A DNA stretch of 38,803 nt from an uncultured Eubacteriales bacterium (GCA_900556935.1 USQL01000007.1:1-38803), one strand, 5' to 3'. Positions 15,088-24,006 are shown, counted from the first letter of the stretch. The notes: generated from the sequence alone by a model not told the origin. Translations and numbers: made by a program.

Positions 15088-16348
15088 GGGCTTCCTCCCG
15101 GCATAGTTCTTGATAGATGGAGAGCAGCTGGCTTAAGTTCCCCTCCGGGTCGTGGGTCCGGCGGGCATGGGCCCGCGCGGCCTGCCCCAGGGTCTCCGCC
15201 TGTTCGGCAAGGTCAAAAATATCCAGAATTTTCTGGGCAAGCATGTAGGGGGCGGTGGACTGGTAGACAAGCCCCTCCCGCCGGTCCTCCAGCATGTCGG
15301 CCACGCCGCCCACATCCGCCGCCACACAGGGCACCCCCAACAGCATGGCCTCGCCCAGGGAATTGGGGGAGTTTTCGATGGTGGAGGGCAGGGCGAACAC
15401 ATTGGCGCTTAAATACTGCCGCTTCATCTCCTCCGGGCTCAAATGGCCCAGGAACCGGACCCTGTCGGTAAGGCCGTGCTTTTCCGCAAAGGTGCGCAGA
15501 TAATAGTGGTAGGTCTGCTCCAAAAGGCGGCTTTTGCCCGCGGGGTGGAACAGGTCCGGCCCGGGGACCAGGACCCGGGCATCCGGATAGGCGCTTAGAA
15601 CCGTGGGCAGGGCCTCCAGAAGATAGTGAAAGCCCTTGACAGGGGACGCGGCGCTGGAGGCGAAAATGCTGTGCCGGGCACAGGCGGCGTATTGCCAGGA
15701 ATCGGTGTAAAACTCACTTCTCAGGGTCTCGTTGCAGAAATGATATTGGGCGCTTGGGGCCAGCGCCCGGGTGCAGGCCCTGTCCCAGGAGGTGCGGCCG
15801 ATGACGTGCCGGGTAAGCGCTAATGCCTGGGCCTCCATCCGGCCGCGCTGGGCAAAGCGCCTGCGCTGGAAGAAGACATTATCAAGCCGCAAAAGGTCCC
15901 GGGGGGTAAAGCCAAAAGCGGCGCACGGGGGAAGCCCCTCGGAAAAATGCCTGGCGTAGATGCCGCACAGGCCCTGAATGCTGACGGCGGTCCGGTCCAA
16001 AAGGCCGTGGCCCACAATGGCCCGCAGCATGGCCAGGGTGTGGCCGTATTCCGTCCCCCAGATGTGGACAACGTCCGGGCGGAAGGCATCCAGCACCCCG
16101 GAAAACAGGGCTTCCAAATCCTGCTTATACCGGTGCATCACAGGCTCGGAAAACACCTGATAGGCGATTTCTTCCCCCAGCGCCCCCCGGGCATCCCGGG
16201 CACCGCGGCAGAGAATATACACGCTGGTGTCCGGCTGCCGGATAAGGTCCGACAGCACATGGTCCACCCACAGCCCGCTTCCGGGCTGCCCGGTCAGGGC
16301 CTGCTGTACGGGACCGGGGGTGAGATTGCAAAGCCACAAAATTCGCAT
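15080..16348 (-). CDS. Family 4 glycosyltransferase
   Basis: 422 residues, ATG with AGGAAGG upstream. GT-B fold: N-terminal domain RILWLCNLTPGPVQQAL, FRPDVVHIWGTEYGHTLAML; C-terminal domain with FASSAASPVKGFHYLLEALP, RVRFLGHLSPEEMKRQYLSANVFALPS and the E-x7-E motif IENSPNSLGEAMLLG, then DVGGVADML. Part of the EPS operon, separated by only 3 bases from the GT4 gene upstream in transcription order and overlapping the GT2 gene downstream. The N-terminal motif LCNLTPGP followed by a stretch devoted to weak hydrophobic surface helices is seen in many capsule glycosyltransferases. Sugar specificity unknown. Confidence 0.88.
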   Translation of the reverse strand: MRILWLCNLTPGPVQQALTGQPGSGLWVDHVLSDLIRQPDTSVYILCRGARDARGALGEEIAYQVFSEPVMHRYKQDLEALFSGVLDAFRPDVVHIWGTEYGHTLAMLRAIVGHGLLDRTAVSIQGLCGIYARHFSEGLPPCAAFGFTPRDLLRLDNVFFQRRRFAQRGRMEAQALALTRHVIGRTSWDRACTRALAPSAQYHFCNETLRSEFYTDSWQYAACARHSIFASSAASPVKGFHYLLEALPTVLSAYPDARVLVPGPDLFHPAGKSRLLEQTYHYYLRTFAEKHGLTDRVRFLGHLSPEEMKRQYLSANVFALPSTIENSPNSLGEAMLLGVPCVAADVGGVADMLEDRREGLVYQSTAPYMLAQKILDIFDLAEQAETLGQAARAHARRTHDPEGNLSQLLSIYQELCREEAHG

Positions 16349-16351
16349 GGG

Positions 16352-17512
16352 TTACTTCCTTCCTGTGTCTTCCAGCATGGTTAAAATCTTTTTGGCCTGG
16401 ATGATGTTGTTCCGCTGCTCCAGGACGAAGGCCCGGGCTCGCTGCCCCTGGGCGCGGAGGGCCTCCTCCGGCTGGGCGAATACCTCGGTCAGGGCCTTGG
16501 CGATGCCCTGGGGGGTCTCCTCCCGGATGAGGTTTACATGGGGCAGATATTCCCGGGGCATCCCCGGCAGGTCGGTGGTGAGCACCGGGGTGCCGGAGGC
16601 CATGTATTCCATGGTTTTGGAGGGGAAGGAGTACTGAACGTACTCCTCATCCGTGGGCCGGGGGTTTACAAGCAGGGAGGCCTTCATCTCCTCCTCCACC
16701 ACCTGGCCGCTTAACAGCATTCCGCCATAGACGATGCGGCTGTCCTTTTGCGCCAGGGCCTGCAGCTCCGGCACATAGTCCCCGGGGCCGTAGATGAGCA
16801 GCTGGGTATCTGGCAGGTCCGCCAAAAGAAAGCCCTCCACCAGCCGGTCCAGGCCGTAGATTTTCCGGACGCTTCCGGCATACAGGCAGGTCCGGGGGCT
16901 GCGCTTGGGAAGGGGCCTGCGCTTGGCCATGGCAATATCGGCATGGCCCTCCAAAACCACATAGGGCTTTCCCTTGGGGTTTACCCGCCCGTTCATGGCC
17001 TCGGTCAACAGCACATAGTCTGTGCATCCGGCGATGACCCGGTTGCACAGCTTCCGGTAGAGGCTGTTGAAGCCCAGCATGTCGGGCAGGTCCGTGATGA
17101 TTCCCACGCACCGAAGCCCCTTCCGCCGGGCGGCCAATTGGGCGAACAGGGCGGTGGTGCAGTTTAAGCAGTCCACAAAGACCACACTATCAGGCCGTGC
17201 CAGCTTTGAGACCGTCCGGTAGATGTCCATACCGCCCAAAAGATATTTGGAAAGCGGATTCCGGTAGGCGGTGGCATAGTGATAGTCTGCCCCTCCGGCT
17301 TTTTCCTGCGGAAGGCGCAGAACCTTTTGGTGCAGCACATCCCGGTTGACGGGCAGGGCCGCGGCCACATCCACCGGGGTGTGGGCGGCCAGCCCCTCAA
17401 TGAGCAGCCGGTGGTACTTCTGGGACTGAAAAGCGGGCTTGTGGGCCGCTGACTCAAACAGCTTCCGATAGGTTTCGTCGGAACAGGTGCTTACGGCATA
17501 GATAACGTGCAT
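16352..17512 (-). CDS. Family 4 glycosyltransferase
   Basis: 386 residues, ATG with GGAGG upstream. N-terminal domain contains YAVSTCSDETYRKLFES and VVFVDCLNCTTALFAQLAARR; the C-terminal domain contains CLYAGSVRKIYGLDRLVEGF, LLIYGPGDYVPELQALA and a PSKTMEYMASGTPVLTTDLPG donor-binding stretch in place of the commoner E-x7-E, a variant common in capsule enzymes related to WbuB. It belongs to the middle of the EPS operon, 16 bases after the polymerase gene. Acts in the cytosol on lipid-linked intermediates by inference from context. Specificity unknown. Confidence 0.87.
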   Translation of the reverse strand: MHVIYAVSTCSDETYRKLFESAAHKPAFQSQKYHRLLIEGLAAHTPVDVAAALPVNRDVLHQKVLRLPQEKAGGADYHYATAYRNPLSKYLLGGMDIYRTVSKLARPDSVVFVDCLNCTTALFAQLAARRKGLRCVGIITDLPDMLGFNSLYRKLCNRVIAGCTDYVLLTEAMNGRVNPKGKPYVVLEGHADIAMAKRRPLPKRSPRTCLYAGSVRKIYGLDRLVEGFLLADLPDTQLLIYGPGDYVPELQALAQKDSRIVYGGMLLSGQVVEEEMKASLLVNPRPTDEEYVQYSFPSKTMEYMASGTPVLTTDLPGMPREYLPHVNLIREETPQGIAKALTEVFAQPEEALRAQGQRARAFVLEQRNNIIQAKKILTMLEDTGRK

Positions 17513-17528
17513 ATTGCCTCCTATGGGC

Positions 17529-18797
17529 TCAGGAACCGTGAACGGAATTCCGCTTATTTAGGCTGCGTCCCCAAAGACTGCCGAGAGCCTCTACCGTGGC
17601 CATCATGGGGAAAATCCAGAGAAAGGGGTCGGAAATCAGATTTTGGGTGTTAAAGGTGATGGCAAGGGCCAGAAGGCTGACAAGCTTTGCGTACCACGTT
17701 CCCTTGCCCCGGCACACCAGGACAATCCAGGCAAGCAGGTTGATGCTGCCCCCCAGAACGCCCAGAATGCCGATGAGAATGGTGGTGGAGCTGGTATTGT
17801 GGGTGACGGATTCCAGAATGTAGGAAACGGTCCGGCCCACAAAGGGGGTCCACTGAATGACATAGAGGTTAAAACGGATGCTCTCCAGCCGGTCATCCGA
17901 GGAGGGATTTCCAGGCTGAATTTTTTGGAGCATCATCTGGACATAGCTCAGCAGCCGGGGCGATTTCCAAAGGGCAATTGCCCCGCCCAGAACCAGCAGC
18001 ACCAAAAACGCCAGGGTCAGCTTTCGGCCCAGGGGGGTGCTGTACACCTTTTTGTCAAAGAACACGGCCAGCAGAAACAGCGCCGTGGCGGCCACGCCGC
18101 CGGTTGCGAAGGTGCTTAGCAGGGTGACGCTCAGAATGCCCCCGGCAATCCACATATGGGCCTCTTTCCGCCAATCCACCTGGTAAAAGCAGAGGTAAAG
18201 GGCCAGAAACAGGAAAAACTGATAAACACCGGGCTCCCGGAAAAAGCCGAAATTCCGCTCCCGGGCAAAGGTGATGGATACAAAGGAAAAAAGAAAATTG
18301 TAAAATTCCGCCCCGTATTCGTTATGAAAGGTGGGGACGGGCAGGATGCCCACATCCGCCAGGGGCCGCAGCAGGAAAAAGGCGACCAGGGAATACAGGG
18401 CCAGGGCCGTCAGGAGCAGGCAATAGTACTTTGCCGCCCGGCGGCAGGAGAGAAAATAGGAGATAAAAACGCCAAGCAGGGCGCTGAACAGGACGCTGAA
18501 ATACATCATGGTCCAGTCCCGTTTCAGACACATGGGGGCAAGCACCGCAATGCCTATGAGCAGGGCGACAAGCACCCGGTAGTTCAGAAGGACGGACAGA
18601 AGCTCCTTGCGCTGCCGAATGAGAAAGCACACCACGGCGGCACCGGTGATGGCAAAGGTCAGAGCCTGGGCCTTATAGAAACCCAGAAGATAGTGGGAGA
18701 CCTGGCTGACCCGGGTCAGATAGAGCAGCAGGAAAAGGTAGACGGCAAAGAGCGCCTGCCAAAGCCTGGTATTGGGAAAGGGATAACGCTTGTTCAT
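17529..18797 (-). CDS. Wzy-like O-antigen/EPS polymerase
   Basis: 422 residues, almost wholly hydrophobic, with about ten to twelve membrane helices and one larger polar loop near the C-terminal third (MLQKIQPGNPSSDDRLESIRFN), which is the layout of Wzy/O-antigen ligase (Wzy_C) polymerases. Such proteins join repeat units on the outer face of the membrane after flipping. Start ATG has AAAGGAGG upstream and overlaps the previous gene by 4 bases (ATGA). Sequence within this family is always poorly conserved, so the call rests on topology, the loop and its place between glycosyltransferase genes; a flippase is already accounted for by the neighbouring Wzx-like gene. Confidence 0.85.
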   Translation of the reverse strand: MNKRYPFPNTRLWQALFAVYLFLLLYLTRVSQVSHYLLGFYKAQALTFAITGAAVVCFLIRQRKELLSVLLNYRVLVALLIGIAVLAPMCLKRDWTMMYFSVLFSALLGVFISYFLSCRRAAKYYCLLLTALALYSLVAFFLLRPLADVGILPVPTFHNEYGAEFYNFLFSFVSITFARERNFGFFREPGVYQFFLFLALYLCFYQVDWRKEAHMWIAGGILSVTLLSTFATGGVAATALFLLAVFFDKKVYSTPLGRKLTLAFLVLLVLGGAIALWKSPRLLSYVQMMLQKIQPGNPSSDDRLESIRFNLYVIQWTPFVGRTVSYILESVTHNTSSTTILIGILGVLGGSINLLAWIVLVCRGKGTWYAKLVSLLALAITFNTQNLISDPFLWIFPMMATVEALGSLWGRSLNKRNSVHGS

Positions 18798-19897
18798 AGG
18801 GCCTCCTTTGCTTGAAGCCGGGCAATGGCCTGGGCCAGGTTTTCCGCCCCTTTTGGGACGCAGATGCCGCCGCAGTCCTCCGCGACCTCCTGGCAGGCGG
18901 TGTGTTCATAGACAATGGGGGTGGTGCCGCAGCAGGCGGCCTCCAGAACGGTCATGCCGAAGGTCTCCTCGGCGCTGGGGCAGACATACACATCCGCCGC
19001 CGTATAGGCCATGGCCAGCTCCTGCTGATTCTTTGTCCGGGGAAGGCCCAGAATGCCCGGGGGCAGCTGGGCACGCTGCCGGTCCGTCAGGCCGATGAGG
19101 ACAATGGCGAAATGTTCCGGAAGAAGCGCCCGAAGTGCCACAAAATCGGCAAGGCCCTTCCGGGGCTCCCATACACTGGCAGCCCCCAGAACCAGGAATT
19201 TCCCCTCCAGGTGGTGGCTTTCCCGGAAAAAGCCGGGGGTGGGCTTGAAAACAGCGCGGTCAACGGTATTGGGCACCACTTCGATGGGATAGTCCTTCAA
19301 AAAGCTCTCCCGCACCAGCTCTGCCAACCACTGGGAGGGCACCTGCAGCGTCAGATTGGGAATGCCGGTAAAGAGGGCCTTTTTTTTTCGGTAATTTTCG
19401 GCGGTGGCATCCAGCAGCGCCTTGGGGTAGACTCCCTTCTGGGGGCAGCCGCCGCAGCCATGCTTCCATTTTCCGCACTGGGCCATGGAAAAATAGGGGC
19501 AGTTCCCCGTAAAGGCCCAGCAGTCGTGAAGAGTCCAGCGAATTTCCTTGCCGCTTTGCCGCAGATAGTCAAACAGAAGGCCAATATGGATATAGTAGCC
19601 GTGGAGGTTGTGCAGCCAGATGACATCCGGGTCATAGCCGCGGACCCACTGCAGAAAAGCCCGGGTGGCGGATTTGGAGCCAAAGCCCCCGGTGCCGAAC
19701 AGCCGGTGCCCCAGGGCATGGATTAGATAGTCCCGGGTGCTGCCAATGGCCACGGTGGGGATTTGGCAGGCGGCCCCTTTGCGCCCATAGGCGATACAGC
19801 AGGTGTGCCCCTGCCGCTGCAGCGCCTCGCAGGCGGAGACAATCAGCTTCCCCGTGCTGCCAAAGTCGGCCACGGTATTGATAAACAGATATTTCAT
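18794..19897 (-). CDS. Family 4 glycosyltransferase with cysteine-rich insert (WcaC-like)
   Basis: 367 residues from ATG 19897 (GGAGGG upstream); the frame is open further upstream but that part overlaps the previous gene. It begins KYLFINTVADFGSTGKLI and carries a recognisable insert, TLHDCWAFTGNCPYF followed by C-x-K-W-K-x-G-C-x-x-CP, a cysteine cluster seen in WcaC-type colanic-acid transferases and their Gram-positive relatives; it could bind metal. The C-terminal domain has LGAASVWEPRKGLADFVAL and the E-x7-E motif EETFGMTVLEAACCG. Overlaps the polymerase gene start by 4 bases. The donor is not known. Confidence 0.88.
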   Translation of the reverse strand: MKYLFINTVADFGSTGKLIVSACEALQRQGHTCCIAYGRKGAACQIPTVAIGSTRDYLIHALGHRLFGTGGFGSKSATRAFLQWVRGYDPDVIWLHNLHGYYIHIGLLFDYLRQSGKEIRWTLHDCWAFTGNCPYFSMAQCGKWKHGCGGCPQKGVYPKALLDATAENYRKKKALFTGIPNLTLQVPSQWLAELVRESFLKDYPIEVVPNTVDRAVFKPTPGFFRESHHLEGKFLVLGAASVWEPRKGLADFVALRALLPEHFAIVLIGLTDRQRAQLPPGILGLPRTKNQQELAMAYTAADVYVCPSAEETFGMTVLEAACCGTTPIVYEHTACQEVAEDCGGICVPKGAENLAQAIARLQAKEAL

Positions 19898-19916
19898 GAC
19901 CGACGGTCCCTCCTTT

Positions 19917-21140
19917 TTATTCCGGGGTGCCCAGAAGCTCCCGGAAGAGCGCCTGGTATTTTGCAAGACAGATTTCCGGCGTGTATTTTTCCAGATAGAG
20001 CTGACGGCAGCAGGAGCGCATGGCTTCCACCGCTTCCGGATGGTCCCGGAGGAAGCGAATCTTCTGGGCCAGGGCCTCGGACTGGCCGTTTTGCAGGGCC
20101 ATTCCGGCACCGGCGCGGATATCCGAAACAATGTCACACTCGTCCATAATGGCCAGAAGAGGGATGCCCTCCATCATATAGCTATAGGTTTTGCTGGGGA
20201 CGCACAGCCCGGTGGTGCCCTGCTCCAGGGAGATCAGGGCCGCACCGCTGATATCCAGGGCATCCTGGTAGTCCTTGCCGTGCAGATAGTCAAGGACTCG
20301 GGCGTTGGAAAGCCGCTCCTTTGCGATGGCCTCCTTCAAAGCCTCCAGCTTGTTGCCGTGGCCCGCGAAGAGGAAGAAAATGTCTTTTTCCTCTTTCAGC
20401 GCCCGGATGGCATCCAAAATGGTCTGCATATCCTGGATGGTACCCATGTTGCCGAAATAGGAGACGACGAACTTGTCCCCCAGCTCTTGGGCAAACCGGT
20501 TGCCGCTTTTGTCCCGGGTTTGGGCTCCCGCGTCCGGATACCAGTTGGGAATGACGGCTATTTTCTTCGGGGATACGTCCCGGTTGGCCTCCAGAAACGC
20601 CTTCATCTCCGAGGAGAGGGCCACCACCCGGTCAAGCCGCGGGTAGACCACCCGGTTGATATGCTTCATAAGGCGGTCTACGGCTCCCTGGGGCTTCAGT
20701 GCCCCGGTCCGCAGGGCAAGTTCCGGGTAGAGGTCATAGGAGACAAACACCAGTCGGCAGCCGAAGAGCTTCTTTGCCCAGGACACAATCCAGGGGAGCA
20801 CCGGCGGATTGGAATAGACCAGGGCACAGCGGTAATTCCGAAGACTGCCCAGGTGGGCAAATACCGCGGCGGTAAAGGAAAAATAATTCACAAGCCGCCC
20901 CAGAATATGGCTCCGGTCCGGCTGCAGATAGGAAAGCCGACGGATGGAAATGCCATCGACGGTTTCCTTTTTGGAAACCTTTGGCCCACTGTAATATTCC
21001 TTGGGCTCCCCGCAGAGCACATCCACGGTAAAGCCCGCCTGGGCCAGGGCCCTGGCGGTATCGAAGGGCAGCTGGGCGGAGGAAATGTATTCCGGGTGGA
21101 AAAACTGGCAGAGAAAAAGGATATCTCTTTTTTCTTTCAA
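19917..21140 (-). CDS. Family 4 glycosyltransferase (WbuB-like)
   Basis: 407 residues from a TTG start at 21140, with AAGGAG 8 bases upstream; no ATG fits. N-terminal domain: ILFLCQFFHPEYISSAQLPFDTARAL, VDVLCGEPKEYY, ALVYSNPPVLPWIVSWAKK, FVSYDLYPELALRTG; C-terminal domain: VVSYFGNMGTIQDMQTILDAI, LFAGHGNKLEAL and VPSKTYSYMMEGIPLLAI. This arrangement matches WbuB/WcaI-type enzymes that often act second, on the undecaprenyl-linked first sugar. Fits its place as the third gene of the operon, right after the priming transferase and epimerase. Acceptor and donor are inferred, not shown. Confidence 0.88.
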   Translation of the reverse strand: MKEKRDILFLCQFFHPEYISSAQLPFDTARALAQAGFTVDVLCGEPKEYYSGPKVSKKETVDGISIRRLSYLQPDRSHILGRLVNYFSFTAAVFAHLGSLRNYRCALVYSNPPVLPWIVSWAKKLFGCRLVFVSYDLYPELALRTGALKPQGAVDRLMKHINRVVYPRLDRVVALSSEMKAFLEANRDVSPKKIAVIPNWYPDAGAQTRDKSGNRFAQELGDKFVVSYFGNMGTIQDMQTILDAIRALKEEKDIFFLFAGHGNKLEALKEAIAKERLSNARVLDYLHGKDYQDALDISGAALISLEQGTTGLCVPSKTYSYMMEGIPLLAIMDECDIVSDIRAGAGMALQNGQSEALAQKIRFLRDHPEAVEAMRSCCRQLYLEKYTPEICLAKYQALFRELLGTPE

Positions 21141-21170
21141 GGAAATGGCTCCTTCCTGGGAAGTGGTAAG

Positions 21171-22043
21171 TTAGGCTTCGGATTCCCGGACGGCCTGCTC
21201 CCAGGAAAACACCCGGTAGTCCTGAGAGAAGCTGCTGAGGGTCTGGTCGTAGCGCAGGCTTCCGAAGGCCTTGTCAATCTTTGGGCTTGCGTGGCGCAGC
21301 AAAGAAAGAGCCCAGCCGAAGCCGGGAATCAGGGGAAGGGACCTGCCCTGGGCCCGGGCGATGGCCTGGACCATGCGGCCGGTATCCACATATTCCCCGT
21401 CCTGGGGGCAGAAAATGCCGCCCTCGCCGCTGTCCAGCAGAAGCTGCACAAGCCGGTTCAGATTCCCAACATAGAGCATGGAGCGCCCGTTCCCGATTTT
21501 GGGAAAACAGGGCATTTTCTGGGCGAAGGCGCGCAGCGCCTGGTAGTTTCCCTTGCAGCCTTTCCCGTAAATCATAGGGGGACGGAGAATGGCGACGCGA
21601 AAGCTGTCGTCTTCCAGCGCGAGAAGCGCCTGTTCCGCCTTGGCCTTGCTCTGCCCGTAGTAATCCGTCGGGCACAGGGGGGTCTGGGCGGTGATGGTGA
21701 CGGTTTTTCCATAGGGGGCGGTGAGCCCGTAAACGGCCATGGTGGAAAGAAATACAAACTGCCGGACTCCCTCGGCCTTGGCCTTTTTGGCAACCGCTGC
21801 GGGAAGTACCGCATTGATTTCGTTATAGCGTTCTGCCTGGGACGGGTCGTTTTTCGCCTGCTCCCGGTGCACCAGGGCGGCGGTATAATAGATGGCATCG
21901 AAACCGCCCAGGGGCGTTTCCTTCCAGCCCCCGTCCCGGACACTGAGGGTGCGCACCCGGTAGCGTTCCGGAAACCGGGCAAGGTACGCGCCCAGCGAGG
22001 AGCCCAGGTAACTGTTGGGGCCCACAATCAGAACCTGCTTCAT
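21171..22043 (-). CDS. NAD-dependent sugar epimerase/dehydratase (extended SDR)
   Basis: 290 residues from ATG 22043, with AAGGAG upstream and a 4-base overlap with the stop of the priming transferase. Extended short-chain dehydrogenase fold: start KQVLIVGPNSYLGSSLGAYLA (a G-x-x-x-x-L-G variant of the usual GxxGxxG nucleotide loop), TAALVHREQAK, FLSTMAVYG and the catalytic YGQSK (YxxxK), then ILRPPMIYGKG. It likely modifies a nucleotide- or lipid-linked sugar for the EPS repeat. Proteins of this kind next to PglC-like priming enzymes in Gram-positives are often annotated as UDP-GlcNAc/Gal 4-epimerase or reductase; the exact step is not decidable here. Confidence 0.88.
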   Translation of the reverse strand: MKQVLIVGPNSYLGSSLGAYLARFPERYRVRTLSVRDGGWKETPLGGFDAIYYTAALVHREQAKNDPSQAERYNEINAVLPAAVAKKAKAEGVRQFVFLSTMAVYGLTAPYGKTVTITAQTPLCPTDYYGQSKAKAEQALLALEDDSFRVAILRPPMIYGKGCKGNYQALRAFAQKMPCFPKIGNGRSMLYVGNLNRLVQLLLDSGEGGIFCPQDGEYVDTGRMVQAIARAQGRSLPLIPGFGWALSLLRHASPKIDKAFGSLRYDQTLSSFSQDYRVFSWEQAVRESEA

Positions 22044-22654
22044 TGCTTTTGCTCCTTTTCCATGGCTCCGGTACCGCCCTCTACCACGCCATCGTGCTTC
22101 AAAACGGCGGCGATGGTGCCGAAGAAGCACTTGCAGTCGAAGGAAAAGCTGAGCTTTTGGACGTACTCACCGTCCAGCCTGGCCTTGACATCGATGGGCA
22201 GCTCGTCCCGGCCGTTGATCTGGGCCCAGCCGGTGAGGCCCGGGCGGACATCGTTGGCACCGTATTTGTCCCGCTGGGCAATCAGGTCCTCCTGATTCCA
22301 AAGGGCGGGCCGGGGGCCGATGACGGACATTTTTCCGGTAAAAATCTGGAAAATCTGGGGCAGCTCGTCCAGAGAGGTTTTGCGCAGGATGCCGCCTACC
22401 CGGGTGATATACTGCTGGGGGTTTTCCAGCAGATGGGTGGGGACATCATGGGGGGTGCACATCCGCATGGTGCGGAATTTCAGAATCCGAAAATAGGATT
22501 TGTGAATGCCCACCCGCTTCTGACGGAAAAAGACAGGGCCGGGGTCGTCCACGAGAATGGCCAGTGTCACAAGAAGATAGACAGGGGAGAGAATCACAAT
22601 TCCGCAGCCGGACAGGATGATATCCAGTGCCCGTTTTCCGAATTTTCGATACAA
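22040..22654 (-). CDS. Phosphoglycosyl transferase (PglC/WcaJ-type priming enzyme)
   Basis: 204 residues, starting at TTG 22654 with AAGGA 7 bases upstream. Single re-entrant membrane helix at about 8-35 (RALDIILSGCGIVILSPVYLLV), then the core of bacterial sugar transferases: GPVFFRQKRVGIHKSYF, ILKFRTM, the TRVGGILRKTSLDELPQ stretch including the catalytic-type D-E pair, VIGPRPAL and RPGLTGWAQINGRD. It attaches the first sugar-1-phosphate to undecaprenyl phosphate and so starts the EPS repeat. It is the compact monotopic form, lacking the N-terminal helices of WbaP. First gene of the operon, about 75 bases downstream of its promoter. Confidence 0.93.
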   Translation of the reverse strand: MYRKFGKRALDIILSGCGIVILSPVYLLVTLAILVDDPGPVFFRQKRVGIHKSYFRILKFRTMRMCTPHDVPTHLLENPQQYITRVGGILRKTSLDELPQIFQIFTGKMSVIGPRPALWNQEDLIAQRDKYGANDVRPGLTGWAQINGRDELPIDVKARLDGEYVQKLSFSFDCKCFFGTIAAVLKHDGVVEGGTGAMEKEQKQ

Positions 22655-22727
22655 GGAGGATTCCTTCTTTCTGACGCGCTGCTGCTGCTGTTCCTAAAAG
22701 CGCAAAATTCTACTTTTCTTATGGGTT

Positions 22728-22756
22728 AGTATACCACATACCGGCACAGACAGCAA
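22728..22756 (-). promoter_or_regulatory. Predicted promoter of the EPS operon
   Basis: On the minus strand: -35-like TTGCTG (22756-22751), 17-base spacer, -10 TATACT (22733-22728) preceded by TGG, an extended -10. It lies about 75 bases upstream of the priming transferase start and is the only good promoter in the 165-base gap. Confidence 0.7.
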
Positions 22757-22770
22757 GGAAAAGTTTCAAA

Positions 22771-22802
22771 CACAAAAGCACACCGCTTTTTTCGCGGTGT
22801 GC
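22771..22802 (-). terminator. Terminator of the phosphotransferase gene
   Basis: Perfect 9-base stem GCACACCGC/GCGGTGTGC around a 7-base loop, followed on the minus strand by TTTTGTG. It lies 17 bases after the phosphotransferase stop and isolates it from the EPS promoter. Confidence 0.85.
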
Positions 22803-22818
22803 CGGTTTTGAATTTTGA

Positions 22819-23913
22819 TCAGTCCGCCTTTTTCAGGCAGTCCCGGATGATCTGCTCCATTTCCCCGCGCCTTGCCAGCATATCCTTGCAAAGGGCAATC
22901 TGGCAGCGGGTCCGCACCAGGTTGTGTTCGGGGTACAGGGTCTTAAAATAGGGGTCGCCCTGTAAATAGTCCCCCAGGAAGCGGGTGCACAGTTCGGCGG
23001 TCAGGCAGAAGCAGCTTAAGGCCAGGGTGTCGGCCTCTGTCTGGGTCATGGACGGGGCGGTCTTTTCCAGGAACCCTTCGGCAAAGGCCCGGAAGACGGC
23101 CATATCCACACCGGCCTGGGCGGGGTCCGCGCAGTCCTCCTCGCAGAAGTTGGCGGCAAAGCGGATAGCATCGCCAAAATCGTGGCCCATGAGGCCGGGC
23201 ATGACGGTGTCCAGGTCAATGACCACCAGGGCCTGATGGTCCTCACTGCTGAACAGGACGTTGTTGATTTTGGTATCGTTGTGGGTTACCCGCAGGGGGA
23301 GTTTCCCCTCGTTATACAGGTCCGTCAGGGTGCAGGCCAGGTCCTCGTGGTCCAGCAGGAAGCGAATCTCCTCCTGAACAGAGCTTGCCCGCCCGGCCTT
23401 GTCCTCGTCCACGGCGGCCTTGAAGGCGGCGTAGCGCTTCCGGGTATCGTGGAAGCCGGGGATGGTCTCGCGAAGGGATGCAATTTCAAAATCCGAAAGC
23501 TGATTCTGGAACTCACCGAACACACGGCCCGCGTTGCGAATAATCTCCGTATCCTTGACGGTATTGAAGGTGACGGAGGGAATGTAGTTGGTCATCCGCC
23601 AGAAGTTGCTGCCGTCGATGACGTAGGTCTTCCGGTCCGCCGTGTGGTGAAAGTGCAGGCAGGTCCGACCGGGGCACTTGGCCCGGATATGCTCGGTGAC
23701 CTTATCGATATTCTCCATAAGGCCCACCGGGTCCCGGAAGGCGTAAGTATTGACGTTTTGTACCAGGAAGGATTTTGGCCTGCCGTCGGCCAGACGGAAA
23801 TTCACTTTGTAGGTGTGGTTGACGTTGCCCATCTGGATGGTCTCGTAGCCGAGATAGGTGTCCTCAATCCGGAAGGCCCGGCACACCTGCTCCAATTTTT
23901 CGTTTAAGTCCAC
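22819..23913 (-). CDS. N-acetylhexosamine-1-kinase-like phosphotransferase (APH fold)
   Basis: 364 residues, GTG start at 23913 (AAAGG about 12 bases upstream). Aminoglycoside-phosphotransferase/choline-kinase fold: the catalytic loop is H211-N-D213 in RVTHNDTKINNVLF and the metal-binding stretch is VVIDLDTVMPGLMGHDFGDAIRF. Length and the wording of these two motifs resemble NahK/LnpB, the GlcNAc/GalNAc 1-kinase of the lacto-N-biose salvage path, more than drug kinases. Phosphorylation of an amino sugar at C1 would fit growth on mucin or glycans in the gut, but no lnpA or other pathway genes adjoin it. It has its own promoter and terminator and is therefore a single-gene unit. A different small-molecule kinase remains possible. 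Confidence 0.8.
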   Translation of the reverse strand: MDLNEKLEQVCRAFRIEDTYLGYETIQMGNVNHTYKVNFRLADGRPKSFLVQNVNTYAFRDPVGLMENIDKVTEHIRAKCPGRTCLHFHHTADRKTYVIDGSNFWRMTNYIPSVTFNTVKDTEIIRNAGRVFGEFQNQLSDFEIASLRETIPGFHDTRKRYAAFKAAVDEDKAGRASSVQEEIRFLLDHEDLACTLTDLYNEGKLPLRVTHNDTKINNVLFSSEDHQALVVIDLDTVMPGLMGHDFGDAIRFAANFCEEDCADPAQAGVDMAVFRAFAEGFLEKTAPSMTQTEADTLALSCFCLTAELCTRFLGDYLQGDPYFKTLYPEHNLVRTRCQIALCKDMLARRGEMEQIIRDCLKKAD

Positions 23914-23945
23914 AGTCTTCGACGACCTTTCAAACTGGAATCGGG

Positions 23946-23995
23946 GCTTCCCAAGGGAAGCGGGAACGGCGGCGGACAGCTGCCTGACGCCGCCG
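23946..23995 (-). promoter_or_regulatory. Two GC-rich hairpins in the leader of the phosphotransferase gene
   Basis: On the transcript, CGGCGGCG pairs with CGCCGCCG (23988-23995 and 23967-23974) around a 13-base loop, and GCTTCCC pairs with GGGAAGC nearer the gene. No T-tract follows, so they are leader structures of unknown role. No known riboswitch pattern was recognised. Confidence 0.55.
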
Positions 23996-24006
23996 CATAC
24001 CGGCCT

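Noticed and set aside
19803..22295. 830-codon plus-strand frame opposite the EPS genes
   Set aside because: It lies antisense to four well supported glycosyltransferase/epimerase genes and is a GC-rich codon-bias shadow. The same holds for 11535-12917 and 13858-15471.
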